Shown one piece after another: positions 52,953 to 60,620 of a stretch of 64,000 nucleotides of DNA. The translations under genes were made by a program, and so were the position numbers. Within the stretch, counting starts at the first letter, position 1. Each line of letters starts with the position of its first letter. The DNA comes from Pseudobutyrivibrio ruminis CF1b (GTDB taxonomy: Bacteria; Bacillota; Clostridia; Lachnospirales; Lachnospiraceae): assembly GCF_000424005.1 (NCBI RefSeq), contig NZ_AUJB01000011.1, positions 1 through 64,000 of the forward strand. Direction: 5' to 3'. The notes below the pieces were generated by a model that was not told the DNA's origin, did no database searches, and saw only the letters and a program-made list of their open reading frames with translations.

Positions 52953-53189
52953 ATGGAAGACAAGAAGCTCTATGTTGAACTACCAAGGTTTACCGGTAGA
53001 AATGTACCCATATCGGAGGTTGCAGAAGCTATGCACAAGGATGCACAGTTCGTACGAATAGGGATTCAACAGGGGATATTCAAGTTTGGATATGCCATGA
53101 AGAAAGAGAATTCCAGTGAGTACAACTACTATTGTCCGGACAGAAAGGTATGGGAAGAAATTGGTTACTTCAGTCCGGAAGCAGTGTAG
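52953..53189 (+). CDS. Small excisionase-like DNA-binding protein
   Basis: The 78-residue protein contains ISEVAEAMHKDAQFVRIGIQQG, a MerR/excisionase-like winged-helix pattern, followed by a short beta hairpin. It is the first gene after the repressed promoter. The ATG at 52953 follows GGGAGGTG; the in-frame start at 52893 lies within the promoter. Small proteins in this position often direct excision or regulate the integrase. The role is inferred from size and position. Confidence 0.6.
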   Translation: MEDKKLYVELPRFTGRNVPISEVAEAMHKDAQFVRIGIQQGIFKFGYAMKKENSSEYNYYCPDRKVWEEIGYFSPEAV

Positions 53190-53192
53190 GTA

Positions 53193-53225
53193 AGAAAAAA
53201 ACTCTCTTGCTGGTAACAAGAGAGT
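53193..53225 (-). terminator. Hairpin, terminator for leftward transcription
   Basis: ACTCTCTTG (53201-53209) pairs with CAAGAGAGT (53217-53225). On the minus strand it is followed by a T run (53193-53200). It would shield the element's control region from antisense transcripts. Confidence 0.55.
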
Positions 53226-53322
53226 AAGCAAATAGCCGGAGCTATTGTTAATTCGGTTGATTTAAGTATAGCAGTGGTTCCGGCTGAATTCAATCCACTA
53301 TTAAGAATTGGAGGTGATTTCA

Positions 53323-54297
53323 GTGGATGCATGTAATGCAGAATTAAACATTATTCAGATGTCAGACATTGAATCTGAACAAGTTTCCTGGTTGTGGTAT
53401 CCATTCATACCATACGGGAAGCTGACCATTGTGCAGGGAGATCCCGGCGATGGCAAGACAACCTTGGTACTAAACATTGCAGCAAAGTTATCAAAAGGAG
53501 TTCCGATGGATGAAGGGATGCAGTGTGAAGAACCAATAGACATCATCTATCAAACGGCTGAGGATGGATTGGCAGATACAGTAAAGCCAAGACTTGAAAG
53601 CGCCGGAGCGGATTGCACTAAAATCCACGTGATAGATGAGAGTGATAAGTCTTTATCCATGGTTGATAAGAGGATAGAGCAGGCATTGATAAGGACAAAA
53701 GCTAAGCTTCTTATCCTTGATCCCATACAGGCATATCTTGGAGGCGGAATGGATATGAACAGAGCGAATGAAGCAAGGGATATGACAAAGCGACTAGCAG
53801 CTCTGGCAGAGAAATACAAATGTGCTATTCTCCTAATCGGTCACATGAATAAAGCAGCCGGAAATAAGGCGGCATATCGAGGTATGGGATCGATAGACTT
53901 CTATGCGGTAGCAAGGAGTGTTCTCTTAGTCGGAAGAATTGAAGGAGAGCCAGACCTAAGGGCGGTTGTCCAAATAAAGAACAACCTGGCGGCTTTTGGA
54001 CACTCTAAGGCATTCAGCCTAACGGAAGATGGATTTGAGTGGATAGGTGATTATGAGATTACAGCGGACGAGGTTCTGGGAGGAATAGCACCGAGAGCCA
54101 ATAAGCAGGAGAAAGCAATATCTCTTCTGAAAGAGCTGGCTGAAGATCATAACATGATTCCAAGCACTGAAGTCTTCGAGATGGCCAAGGAAGAGGACAT
54201 TTCCAAAAGAACCATGGAAATTGCCAAGAGAGAACTTGGTATCAAAGCCAAGAGAATCAACAATATCTGGTATTGGCCATTAACGGATTTGGAATAA
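53323..54297 (+). CDS. RepA/RecA-like AAA ATPase of the mobile element
   Basis: The 324-residue protein has Walker A GDPGDGKTT near residue 40, a LLILDPIQAYLG Walker B segment and IGHMNKAAG sensor motif. A C-terminal winged-helix-like region lies near 255-324. It resembles AAA_25 / RSF1010 RepA-type helicases encoded by plasmids and integrative elements, which act in replication after transfer. The GTG start at 53323 follows GGAGGTGA at 8 bp. A TTG at 53308 would precede the ribosome site. Confidence 0.82.
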   Translation: MDACNAELNIIQMSDIESEQVSWLWYPFIPYGKLTIVQGDPGDGKTTLVLNIAAKLSKGVPMDEGMQCEEPIDIIYQTAEDGLADTVKPRLESAGADCTKIHVIDESDKSLSMVDKRIEQALIRTKAKLLILDPIQAYLGGGMDMNRANEARDMTKRLAALAEKYKCAILLIGHMNKAAGNKAAYRGMGSIDFYAVARSVLLVGRIEGEPDLRAVVQIKNNLAAFGHSKAFSLTEDGFEWIGDYEITADEVLGGIAPRANKQEKAISLLKELAEDHNMIPSTEVFEMAKEEDISKRTMEIAKRELGIKAKRINNIWYWPLTDLE

Positions 54298-54308
54298 AGG
54301 TTAAGAAC

Positions 54309-54390
54309 GCAACAATGCAAGGTTTATAGACTTACAGCCTTAAGGTTGCAAGGTTGTAAAAAGATAAACACATTGCATTGTTGCAACCTT
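54309..54390 (+). promoter_or_regulatory. Overlapping inverted repeats before the 77-residue gene
   Basis: GCAACAATGCAA (54309-54320) is the exact inverse of 54373-54384, and AAGGTTGCAA (54342-54351) is the exact inverse of 54381-54390. The right arms overlap, so the two hairpins exclude each other. That suits an attenuator, or the array may be a protein-binding or replication site. Confidence 0.45.
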
Positions 54391-54405
54391 ACAGAAAGGA
54401 CGATT

Positions 54406-54639
54406 ATGAAGAACATTCAAATACCACAAGAGTTATTTATTAGACTGATAAGATTTCATTTATTCGATATGGATGAGGATGCGGATCTTATCAAGAAAGG
54501 ATTGGAGGATAAGATGGAACGATTAGCAAGGCATGAAATCTATTCGAAATCCAAGACAGCTTCTTCTGAAGAAGAGAAAGAAAAAGCTCGTCAGGAATAC
54601 CTGGATATGGTCGGCATGCATCAGGATTTCAGATGGTGA
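54406..54639 (+). CDS. Small conserved mobile-element protein
   Basis: The 77-residue, mostly helical, highly charged protein starts MKNIQIPQELF and ends GMHQDFRW. Proteins of this kind sit beside relaxase genes in many gut Firmicutes mobilizable elements, where they are often mislabelled complexin. It may help the relaxase or control copy number. The ATG at 54406 follows AAAGG. The longer in-frame reading from 54346 runs through the inverted repeats. Confidence 0.6.
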   Translation: MKNIQIPQELFIRLIRFHLFDMDEDADLIKKGLEDKMERLARHEIYSKSKTASSEEEKEKARQEYLDMVGMHQDFRW

Positions 54640-54663
54640 TTTCTTCCTTGGTGGATATGGACA

Positions 54664-54797
54664 GGAGCGTGCCACGCTCCAGTTAATATCAGACAAGGGA
54701 AGGTAAAGTTTGGCGGCGAGCGGAGCGAGCTTCCCCATAACGTGTCGTTATGGGTAACCCCCTATGGATAATGACATTACACATCATTATCCGGGGG
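54664..54797. other. Probable origin of transfer (oriT)
   Basis: Three strong hairpins lie in the 220 bp before the relaxase gene: 54664-54680 (GGAGCGT/ACGCTCC), 54734-54754 (CCCATAACG/CGTTATGGG) and 54758-54797 (GGATAATGA/TCATTATCC inside CCCCC/GGGGG). The stretch is GC-rich and has no open gene. Position and structure fit an oriT; the nick site cannot be placed. Confidence 0.55.
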
Positions 54798-54859
54798 CTC
54801 TCCGAGGGGCCTGCCGGCGGCTTTGCTAATTTGATTTTATCGCGAAAGGAGGGTTTACT

Positions 54860-55939
54860 TTGATAACACAAACTTTTCACATATCATGCAAAAAGCATTC
54901 TATAGCAAAAGTGCGTGATGTAGTTTCTGTCAGCAAACACAATCTAAGGCAATATCAGAGTACAGAATATAGCGAAGAAATGATTGAAGTGGTTGAGGGC
55001 AGCGAGGTAAATATCCTTGATGATGTAAAAGAGATTTACGACAAGGAATTTACGGAGGCTCTGGAGGAATACAATAAAGGTAAAAGGAACGACAGGCAGA
55101 TATCCAATTACCTGGAATATGTATCCGAAAGCAAAAAGAATGATGTGGCAGTAGAGGTTATAATACAAACCGGAGATATGGAATTCTGGTCAGATAAGTC
55201 TCCAGAACAGTGGGAAGCAATGAAACCTCTGTTAAAGGAACAGCTAGAATTTGTTAAAGAGATTGTTCCGGAGTTCAAGATAGCTTCAGCGGTAATTCAC
55301 ATGGACGAAAATTCACCTCATATGCATGTTATAGGAGTTCCGGTGGCTACAGGATACAAGAGAGGTCTGAGTAAACAGGTTGCCAAGACCAAAGTCTTTG
55401 ATCAGGAACGCCTTGAGGCTATTCAGGATAAGATGCACGAATTTGTATCAAAACAGATGAGTGAACATCCTGAGATCTTTGAAGGTGAGACTCTAAAACC
55501 TAAAGAGAAGGGAAGAAATAGTGATTTCTCAAAGGAGTTTTACCTGAAGGTCAAGCAAAAGGAGTATGAGGAGCTTGAAACCAAGTGTCAAGCCAAAGAG
55601 GAACAAATAGAAGCTCTTGATGATACAGCAGAAGTCATTAAGCAGGATATTAAAGCAACGGAACAGCAATACGTTGATGCAGTGGTCAATTCAGAGATGA
55701 AAAAAGAATTTATGAGATATGCATCACTTGAGAATCCTAAGACTACACTTGGAAAACTCGTATCCGGAGCATTCAAGAAATTCAAGGAATGGTGGGATAG
55801 AACTAGAAAGCCTGAGGTAACCGAAAAGGCTAGAACGAGTATCCTGGAACAGCTAAGGGAAGCTAGGGTTAGAGCTGATCAGCACAACGAACAGCAGATT
55901 TCAAAGCCACACAAAACGGACTTGGGAATGGAGAGATAA
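54860..55939 (+). CDS. MobV-family relaxase (Mob/Pre)
   Basis: The 359-residue protein shows the MobV motifs: a SKHNLRQY segment near the start and the metal-binding IHMDENSPHMH near residue 150. The C-terminal half is a long coiled coil (about 225-290). MobV relaxases nick oriT and lead the strand into the recipient using a conjugation machine supplied by another element. The TTG start at 54860 follows AAAGGAGGG. No type IV secretion genes are visible, so the element is mobilizable rather than self-transmissible. Confidence 0.92.
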   Translation: MITQTFHISCKKHSIAKVRDVVSVSKHNLRQYQSTEYSEEMIEVVEGSEVNILDDVKEIYDKEFTEALEEYNKGKRNDRQISNYLEYVSESKKNDVAVEVIIQTGDMEFWSDKSPEQWEAMKPLLKEQLEFVKEIVPEFKIASAVIHMDENSPHMHVIGVPVATGYKRGLSKQVAKTKVFDQERLEAIQDKMHEFVSKQMSEHPEIFEGETLKPKEKGRNSDFSKEFYLKVKQKEYEELETKCQAKEEQIEALDDTAEVIKQDIKATEQQYVDAVVNSEMKKEFMRYASLENPKTTLGKLVSGAFKKFKEWWDRTRKPEVTEKARTSILEQLREARVRADQHNEQQISKPHKTDLGMER

Positions 55940-55951
55940 AATCTTCAAAAG

Positions 55952-55985
55952 ATAGAGCAGGGGCGTGAAAACGTCCTTGTTCTAT
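55952..55985 (+). other. Stable hairpin after the relaxase gene
   Basis: The arms 55952-55966 and 55971-55985 pair around a GAAA loop. No T run follows, so termination is uncertain. Confidence 0.5.
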
Positions 55986-55996
55986 GTGTAAGAATA

Positions 55997-56025
55997 TTGA
56001 AGAGGATAGAAAAAACACGTATAAT
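55997..56025 (+). promoter_or_regulatory. Promoter for the HD-domain gene
   Basis: TTGAAG (55997-56002), a 17-bp spacer and a perfect TATAAT (56020-56025) lie 111 bp before the next start. Confidence 0.65.
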
Positions 56026-56136
56026 CTAAAATGTTGGGTATTGCGTATGGCTTATACAGGCAAATCGCAATTTGATAAAACAATTATCTTGCAGAATAGT
56101 GTACTAATTATTGTTGGGAGCTAAGGGAGGATATGT

Positions 56137-56703
56137 ATGAACGCTAGAGAATATCTGGATATTTTACACGTTGCTGAGAGATTAAAAGATACACCTCGTC
56201 ATTGTACGACAACGAAGCGCAGAACAGAGAGTGTTGCTGAACATAGTTGGCGTATTTCTCTGATGGCATTTCTTTTGAGGCATGAGTTTCCGGAACTGGA
56301 TATAGATAAAGTTGTAGACATGTGTCTCATCCATGATTTGGGGGAATGCTTTACCGGAGATATTCCAACTTTTATCAAAACAGATGATGACAGAGAAGTT
56401 GAGGATTCGTTTCTCAACAAATGGGTGCAATCACTGCCGGAGGAATTATCCAGAGATATCGCCGAGTTATACAAAGAGATGGATGCGCAGGAAACTAAGG
56501 AAGCAAAGCTATACAAGTCTCTTGATAAGCTTGAAGCTCTTATACAGCACAATGAATCTCCTATAGATACATGGTCAGAAAACGAGTATGAGCTTAATAA
56601 AACATATGCATTTGATACTGTTGCATTCTCAGATTGGCTTACTGTACTGAGAAAAGAAATTTTGGATGATACCCTAAAAAAGATAGAAGCTGAGATGCAG
56701 TGA
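56137..56703 (+). CDS. HD-domain phosphohydrolase (YfbR/HDDC2-like)
   Basis: The 188-residue protein carries the HD metal motif: EHSWR near residue 35, LIHDLGE near 65 and a later Asp in KLYKSLDKLE. YfbR/HDDC2-like enzymes remove phosphate from deoxynucleoside monophosphates. In a mobile element it may be cargo that alters nucleotide pools, possibly against phage, but that is speculation. GGGAGG precedes the ATG. It has its own promoter. Confidence 0.8.
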   Translation: MNAREYLDILHVAERLKDTPRHCTTTKRRTESVAEHSWRISLMAFLLRHEFPELDIDKVVDMCLIHDLGECFTGDIPTFIKTDDDREVEDSFLNKWVQSLPEELSRDIAELYKEMDAQETKEAKLYKSLDKLEALIQHNESPIDTWSENEYELNKTYAFDTVAFSDWLTVLRKEILDDTLKKIEAEMQ

Positions 56704-56752
56704 CTCTTGCAGAATAACTTAGAGCAGCGAATTGAAATTTAGGGAGAATGGA

Positions 56753-57271
56753 ATGGGAACTATCAATGAGATAATTATCGGAAATGTCTGCAGCGTTTTT
56801 GCAATGATCTCTGATTCAATAAGCGGAACTAGGCAAAAGAGATCACAAATGCTGGGGATACAGATTATAAGCCAGTTCTTTTATGCGGCAGGATCATTTA
56901 TTCTTAAGGGCTACAGCAGTGTGGCTCAAAATGTTGTGGCTGTTCTCAGAAACATCGCTGGAATAAAAAACGTTAAGAGCAGGGGGGTGGAATGGGGGCT
57001 GATCCTGCTTGGCGTGGTATTGGGAGCAGTGTTCAATAACAGAGGAATCCTTGGCTGGCTCCCTATTGTTGCGAATTTCGAGTATTCTGTTTCAATCTTC
57101 AGGTTTAAAGATAATGACCGGGCATTAAAGATCTCTTTTGCCATAAATATGGTAATGTACAGCGTGTTCAGCTTCATAATCCTGAACTACGTAAGTGGCA
57201 TTGCTAATCTGGTAGTGGCTGCCACAACGGTAGTAGCGCTAGTCAAGAATGACCAAAATAAACAGGTGTGA
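56753..57271 (+). CDS. YgjV-family inner membrane protein
   Basis: The 172-residue protein has about five hydrophobic segments. The GNVCSVFAMISDS, RSQMLGIQ and AVLRNIAG motifs resemble YgjV proteins, a family of unknown function. The start chosen is the ATG at 56753 behind AGGGAG. It is the last complete gene before the second att copy. Confidence 0.68.
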   Translation: MGTINEIIIGNVCSVFAMISDSISGTRQKRSQMLGIQIISQFFYAAGSFILKGYSSVAQNVVAVLRNIAGIKNVKSRGVEWGLILLGVVLGAVFNNRGILGWLPIVANFEYSVSIFRFKDNDRALKISFAINMVMYSVFSFIILNYVSGIANLVVAATTVVALVKNDQNKQV

Positions 57272-57443
57272 TGTATCTGGCGAAGCAACCTGTATAAGAT
57301 CATAGGTAAAGCAACTTTGGATTATACGCAGAAAGATGAATTCATATTTGTCGAAATGACTGATCGGAAGTTAACTCGCAATATAAATGAGTACGACAAT
57401 TTCGGTTTGTAAAGACGAAAGGTATTGGAAAAAACAGATATAA
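57272..57443 (+). pseudogene. Gene remnant without start codon
   Basis: An open frame without a start runs from 57272 to a stop at 57410-57412, with a plausible protein-like segment (QKDEFIFVEMTDRK). It looks like the end of a lost gene just inside the element border. I do not recognise the family, and it may be chance. Confidence 0.25.
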
Positions 57444-57508
57444 AGTTGCCACCAGCAGCATACAGTAGCCCTGAGCTTTCTACCGTACGCAGCAGGTAAA
57501 CAGCAACT
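57444..57508. repeat. 65-bp attachment-arm repeat, copy 1
   Basis: This is identical over 65 bp to 60495-60559. It carries two arm-type sites (57485, 57496) 11 bp apart and ends 43 bp before an att core, the same distance as copy 2. Confidence 0.8.
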
Positions 57509-57551
57509 TGAAGGAGAAATGCCTAAAATACGGCACTTTCACTTCATTAAT

Positions 57552-57570
57552 AGTTCTCAAAGAGATAATC
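57552..57570. other. att copy 2 (distal end of the integrase-bearing block)
   Basis: Exact 19-bp copy of the rpsI-end core at 50997. It is followed by a hairpin (ATCTGC/GCAGAT, 57571-57586) and a terminator, as in copy 4. Confidence 0.8.
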
Positions 57571-57593
57571 ATCTGCTATGGCAGATTTCAGAA

Positions 57594-57622
57594 GACTCGG
57601 TACAATGTACCGGGTCTTTTTT
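57594..57622 (+). terminator. Terminator attached to att copy 2
   Basis: GACTCGGTACA pairs with TGTACCGGGTC (57594-57616), followed by six T residues. The same unit recurs at 63632. Confidence 0.85.
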
Positions 57623-57898
57623 GGTGCGCGAAAGTGGACCTGGGGGACGGGGTTAGTGGACCATTTTACGTTGTTGAGTTTATATGTTACTTTGATGTTA
57701 AGGAAATATCTGTCATTTTTTCCGTCGAAAGTGTAGAATTGAAGGTAGTGTTTTAGGGGGAAAATAATGTCATCACATTATAGTTATTATAAAAAAATAG
57801 ATGGAAAGCTGGCGTTTCTTTCTGGGAATAGCCTGGATACTTAAATGATCTTAACTATTAAATAATTAACATCAAGAGAAAGACCAAAGAGAGCGGCA
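57623..57898. other. Non-coding stretch before the MATE gene
   Basis: It contains a GTGGACC/GACGGGG repeat (57631-57665) that recurs after the MATE gene at 59269-59296. It also has a 25-codon frame at 57767-57844 with a good AGGGGG site, which may be a truncated gene. No convincing full gene is present. Confidence 0.4.
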
Positions 57899-59248
57899 AT
57901 GACAAATACAGAACAGACCACACATAATATGACCTCAGGAAACAGTATGAAACAGATCATACTGTTCTTTTTGCCCTTATTATGGGGAAATCTTTTCCAA
58001 CAACTATATAGTCTTGTGGATAGCATTATAGTTGGCAAGGGAATCTCGGATCAGGCGCTGGCTGCTGTTGGGGCAACCGGGACACTTAACTTCCTTATAC
58101 TTGGATTTGTTGTGGGGATGACCAGAGGATTTGGCATAACCTTTGCCCAGAGCTTTGGAAAAAACGATATGGCTATGCTGAATGCATACATCAGAGCAGC
58201 CAAGAAGCTCAGTATCACGTTTGGAATAGCCTTTACTGTTGTATGCGTTTCTTTGCTCAATAAGATGCTGACGTTCTTGAACACTCCTGAAGATATCTTT
58301 GACGATTCGTATAGATATTTTGCTGTGATCTTATTGGGAATAGTAGTGACGGTTATGAATAACCTTGAGATTACAATTCTCCAGTCAATGGGAGATTCCA
58401 GAACGCCCCTCACTGCTATGATCTGTTCATCACTCGTGAACATCATGCTTGATATTATTTTCATAATGGCCTTTGGCACAGGAGTTGTCGGAGCAGCAGT
58501 GGCAACAGTGGTCTCTCAGTTTGTATCATACCTTTTGTGTCTTAAAAAGCTTAGAACCATCGATTTTATGAGTCTGGGAAAAGACACGTCAGAAATAGCA
58601 GATGAAAAGAATATATTGGTTGAACTGATGAAAATAGGACTTCCTGTGGCACTTATGAATTCGGTCACAGCTGCAGGGGCCATGGTATTGCAGTACTTCG
58701 TAAATCTTATGGGAAGCGCATATGTGGCAGCCTATTCAGCCTGCATGAAATTTGCATCACTCTTTGAGCAGTTCGGAATGTCCGTAGGTCTTTCCATGAT
58801 GACCTTTGTGGGGCAAAATAAGGGCGCTGGCAAATATGACAGGATACGCACAGGAGTAAGACAGGGCCTGATGCTCTCTACACTTGTGAATGTGCCTATA
58901 TCGCTCCTTATGATATTTGTGCCCGGAAGCCTGGCAAGGATGCTGCTGACTGACAACATGATAATCGGTTATTGTACCGATTTCATGCCGATTATGGGAA
59001 TAAGCTTTTTTGCCCTGGGCTGGCTTTTTGTATACAGATACTCTGTTCAGGGGTTGGGCAATACCTTTATACCAATGCTCTCAGGCGGGCTCGAAGTCAT
59101 TATGAGACTGATCTTTGGCTTTTTGGTAGGAAGGAACGGATTTAAGGGAATTGCCATTTCTGAAGTATCTGCATGGATAGGCGCTTTTCTGATGCTCATG
59201 GTGACATACTATTGTTTAATTGGCAAAAGAACTAAAGCAATAGTATAA
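57899..59248 (+). CDS. MATE-family multidrug efflux pump
   Basis: The 449-residue membrane protein has about twelve membrane segments arranged as two similar halves. MATE signatures include LLWGNLFQQLYSLVDSIIVG near the start and GNTFIPMLSGG in the second half. It exports drugs or other cations in exchange for sodium or protons. It is the only large gene between two similar GC-rich repeats, and lies between att copies 2 and 3. This suggests it was acquired as cargo. Confidence 0.92.
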   Translation: MTNTEQTTHNMTSGNSMKQIILFFLPLLWGNLFQQLYSLVDSIIVGKGISDQALAAVGATGTLNFLILGFVVGMTRGFGITFAQSFGKNDMAMLNAYIRAAKKLSITFGIAFTVVCVSLLNKMLTFLNTPEDIFDDSYRYFAVILLGIVVTVMNNLEITILQSMGDSRTPLTAMICSSLVNIMLDIIFIMAFGTGVVGAAVATVVSQFVSYLLCLKKLRTIDFMSLGKDTSEIADEKNILVELMKIGLPVALMNSVTAAGAMVLQYFVNLMGSAYVAAYSACMKFASLFEQFGMSVGLSMMTFVGQNKGAGKYDRIRTGVRQGLMLSTLVNVPISLLMIFVPGSLARMLLTDNMIIGYCTDFMPIMGISFFALGWLFVYRYSVQGLGNTFIPMLSGGLEVIMRLIFGFLVGRNGFKGIAISEVSAWIGAFLMLMVTYYCLIGKRTKAIV

Positions 59249-59268
59249 AGTAGCAATAAAAAGACTCC

Positions 59269-59296
59269 CTGGGGACGGGGGTAGTGGTCCACTTTT
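59269..59296. repeat. GACGGGG repeat flanking the MATE gene
   Basis: CTGGGGACGGGG followed by GTAGTGGTCCACTTTT closely matches 57640-57665. Together with that copy it brackets the MATE gene. Confidence 0.5.
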
Positions 59297-59403
59297 GGGC
59301 TTAAAGATTAAGGGTAAGGCTTGCCTATTTTGATATGACTTTATTAAAATGTAAGAAAGAACTATGGAATAATGCTGAATTAACCGATGAGAGATGATAG
59401 ATT

Positions 59404-60459
59404 ATGGATAAATCATGGTCAGAAAACAATAAAGAAATACAGAAATTGCTGACGAAGGAAGCAACCTTTAAAGATGCTATTCAGAAGCTTTTGGCTTTCC
59501 GCGAGGAAATGTTTGAGCAGATTACTCAGATTGTGAGTGGATACCCGGATGAGGCCTTTGCCCAGATGCCATTTGCGGGTGCAGATGGATATCACAGTAA
59601 AACCCTTGCCTATTCTATATGGCATATTTTCAGGATTGAAGATATAGTTGCCCATGAGATGATAGCAGGGGATAGTCAAATCCTTTTTACACAAGACTTT
59701 CATAATCGCATTGGCGCACCTATTATTACTACGGGTAATGAACTTCAGGGGAACGATATTGCAGAGTTTTCAGAAAAACTGAATATTAAAGAACTTTATC
59801 TGTATGTAAAAGCTGTAAAGGAGTCTACGGATCAGATTCTTGGAGATCTGACATACAAGGATTTAAAGCAAAAATTCGGCGGCGATGTAAAGGAAAAACT
59901 TATCCGCAGTAAATGTGTCAGTGAGAATGAGAATGCCTTTTGGCTGATTGATTACTGGTGCGGAAAGGATATAAAAGGACTGATTCAGATGCCATTTAGT
60001 CGTCACTGGATCATGCATATCGAAGCCATGCGCCGCATCAAGAATAAACTCTGCAAGATAGCACGAAAGGGTGTTGATCCTGTTGCTTATTGTGGCTTTT
60101 CCTGTAATCACTGTTTCCTTTCAGAGTGGTGCGGATCCTGCAGAACGAAGTACAATGTCTGCTCTTTTGCTACCTGTGCTGAGGACAGAATATGTCCGAA
60201 TGTGAAATGCTGTAAGGAAAAAGATTTGGACGGATGTTATGAGTGTGATGAGCTCGAAAATTGCAATAAAGGATTCTATATTCCATCAAATGAGGGAGCA
60301 AATGCAGCAAAGGCTCAGGCATTATATATAAGGAAATACGGAAAGAAAGAGTTCTTAAGGGTTCATGACAGGCTACATGAGAAGTATGACTTCCAAAAGA
60401 CACAGGAAGTTTTGGGACAGGATTATAAGGAAGGACTGAGAATTCTGGAGGAAACTTGA
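59404..60459 (+). CDS. DinB-like domain fused to a Cys-rich DUF3795 domain
   Basis: The 351-residue cytoplasmic protein has an N-terminal four-helix DinB-like part (about 20-220). Spaced histidines (YHSKTLAYSIWHIF, HWIMHIEAMRR) could hold a metal. The C-terminal part (about 225-351) has about fourteen cysteines in pairs (CGFSCNHC, CGSCRTKYNVC) as in DUF3795, a likely metal-binding module. DinB-like proteins include thiol transferases and damage-inducible proteins. The fusion suggests a thiol- or metal-linked stress role. The exact activity is unknown. Confidence 0.7.
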   Translation: MDKSWSENNKEIQKLLTKEATFKDAIQKLLAFREEMFEQITQIVSGYPDEAFAQMPFAGADGYHSKTLAYSIWHIFRIEDIVAHEMIAGDSQILFTQDFHNRIGAPIITTGNELQGNDIAEFSEKLNIKELYLYVKAVKESTDQILGDLTYKDLKQKFGGDVKEKLIRSKCVSENENAFWLIDYWCGKDIKGLIQMPFSRHWIMHIEAMRRIKNKLCKIARKGVDPVAYCGFSCNHCFLSEWCGSCRTKYNVCSFATCAEDRICPNVKCCKEKDLDGCYECDELENCNKGFYIPSNEGANAAKAQALYIRKYGKKEFLRVHDRLHEKYDFQKTQEVLGQDYKEGLRILEET

Positions 60460-60494
60460 AAAAGCCTATAAATATGCCATTATATCAATAACAG

Positions 60495-60559
60495 AGTTGC
60501 CACCAGCAGCATACAGTAGCCCTGAGCTTTCTACCGTACGCAGCAGGTAAACAGCAACT
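60495..60559. repeat. 65-bp attachment-arm repeat, copy 2
   Basis: Identical to 57444-57508, with arm-type sites at 60536 and 60547. It ends 43 bp before att copy 3. Confidence 0.8.
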
Positions 60560-60602
60560 CGTCCTAGAAATGCCACAAACACAGCACTTAAGGCAGTGAA
60601 AA

Positions 60603-60617
60603 AGTTCTCAAAGAGAT
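60603..60617. other. att copy 3
   Basis: The first 15 bp of the rpsI-end core are kept. The sequence then departs and the end of the LysR gene begins within 4 bp. No terminator unit follows, unlike copies 2 and 4. Confidence 0.7.
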
Positions 60618-60620
60618 GGG

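Noticed and set aside
55952-55985. Rho-independent terminator after the relaxase
   Set aside because: The stem is strong but no T run follows, so it is listed only as a hairpin.
57508-57756. 82-residue plus-strand open frame
   Set aside because: It runs through an att core and a terminator hairpin and has no protein-like composition.
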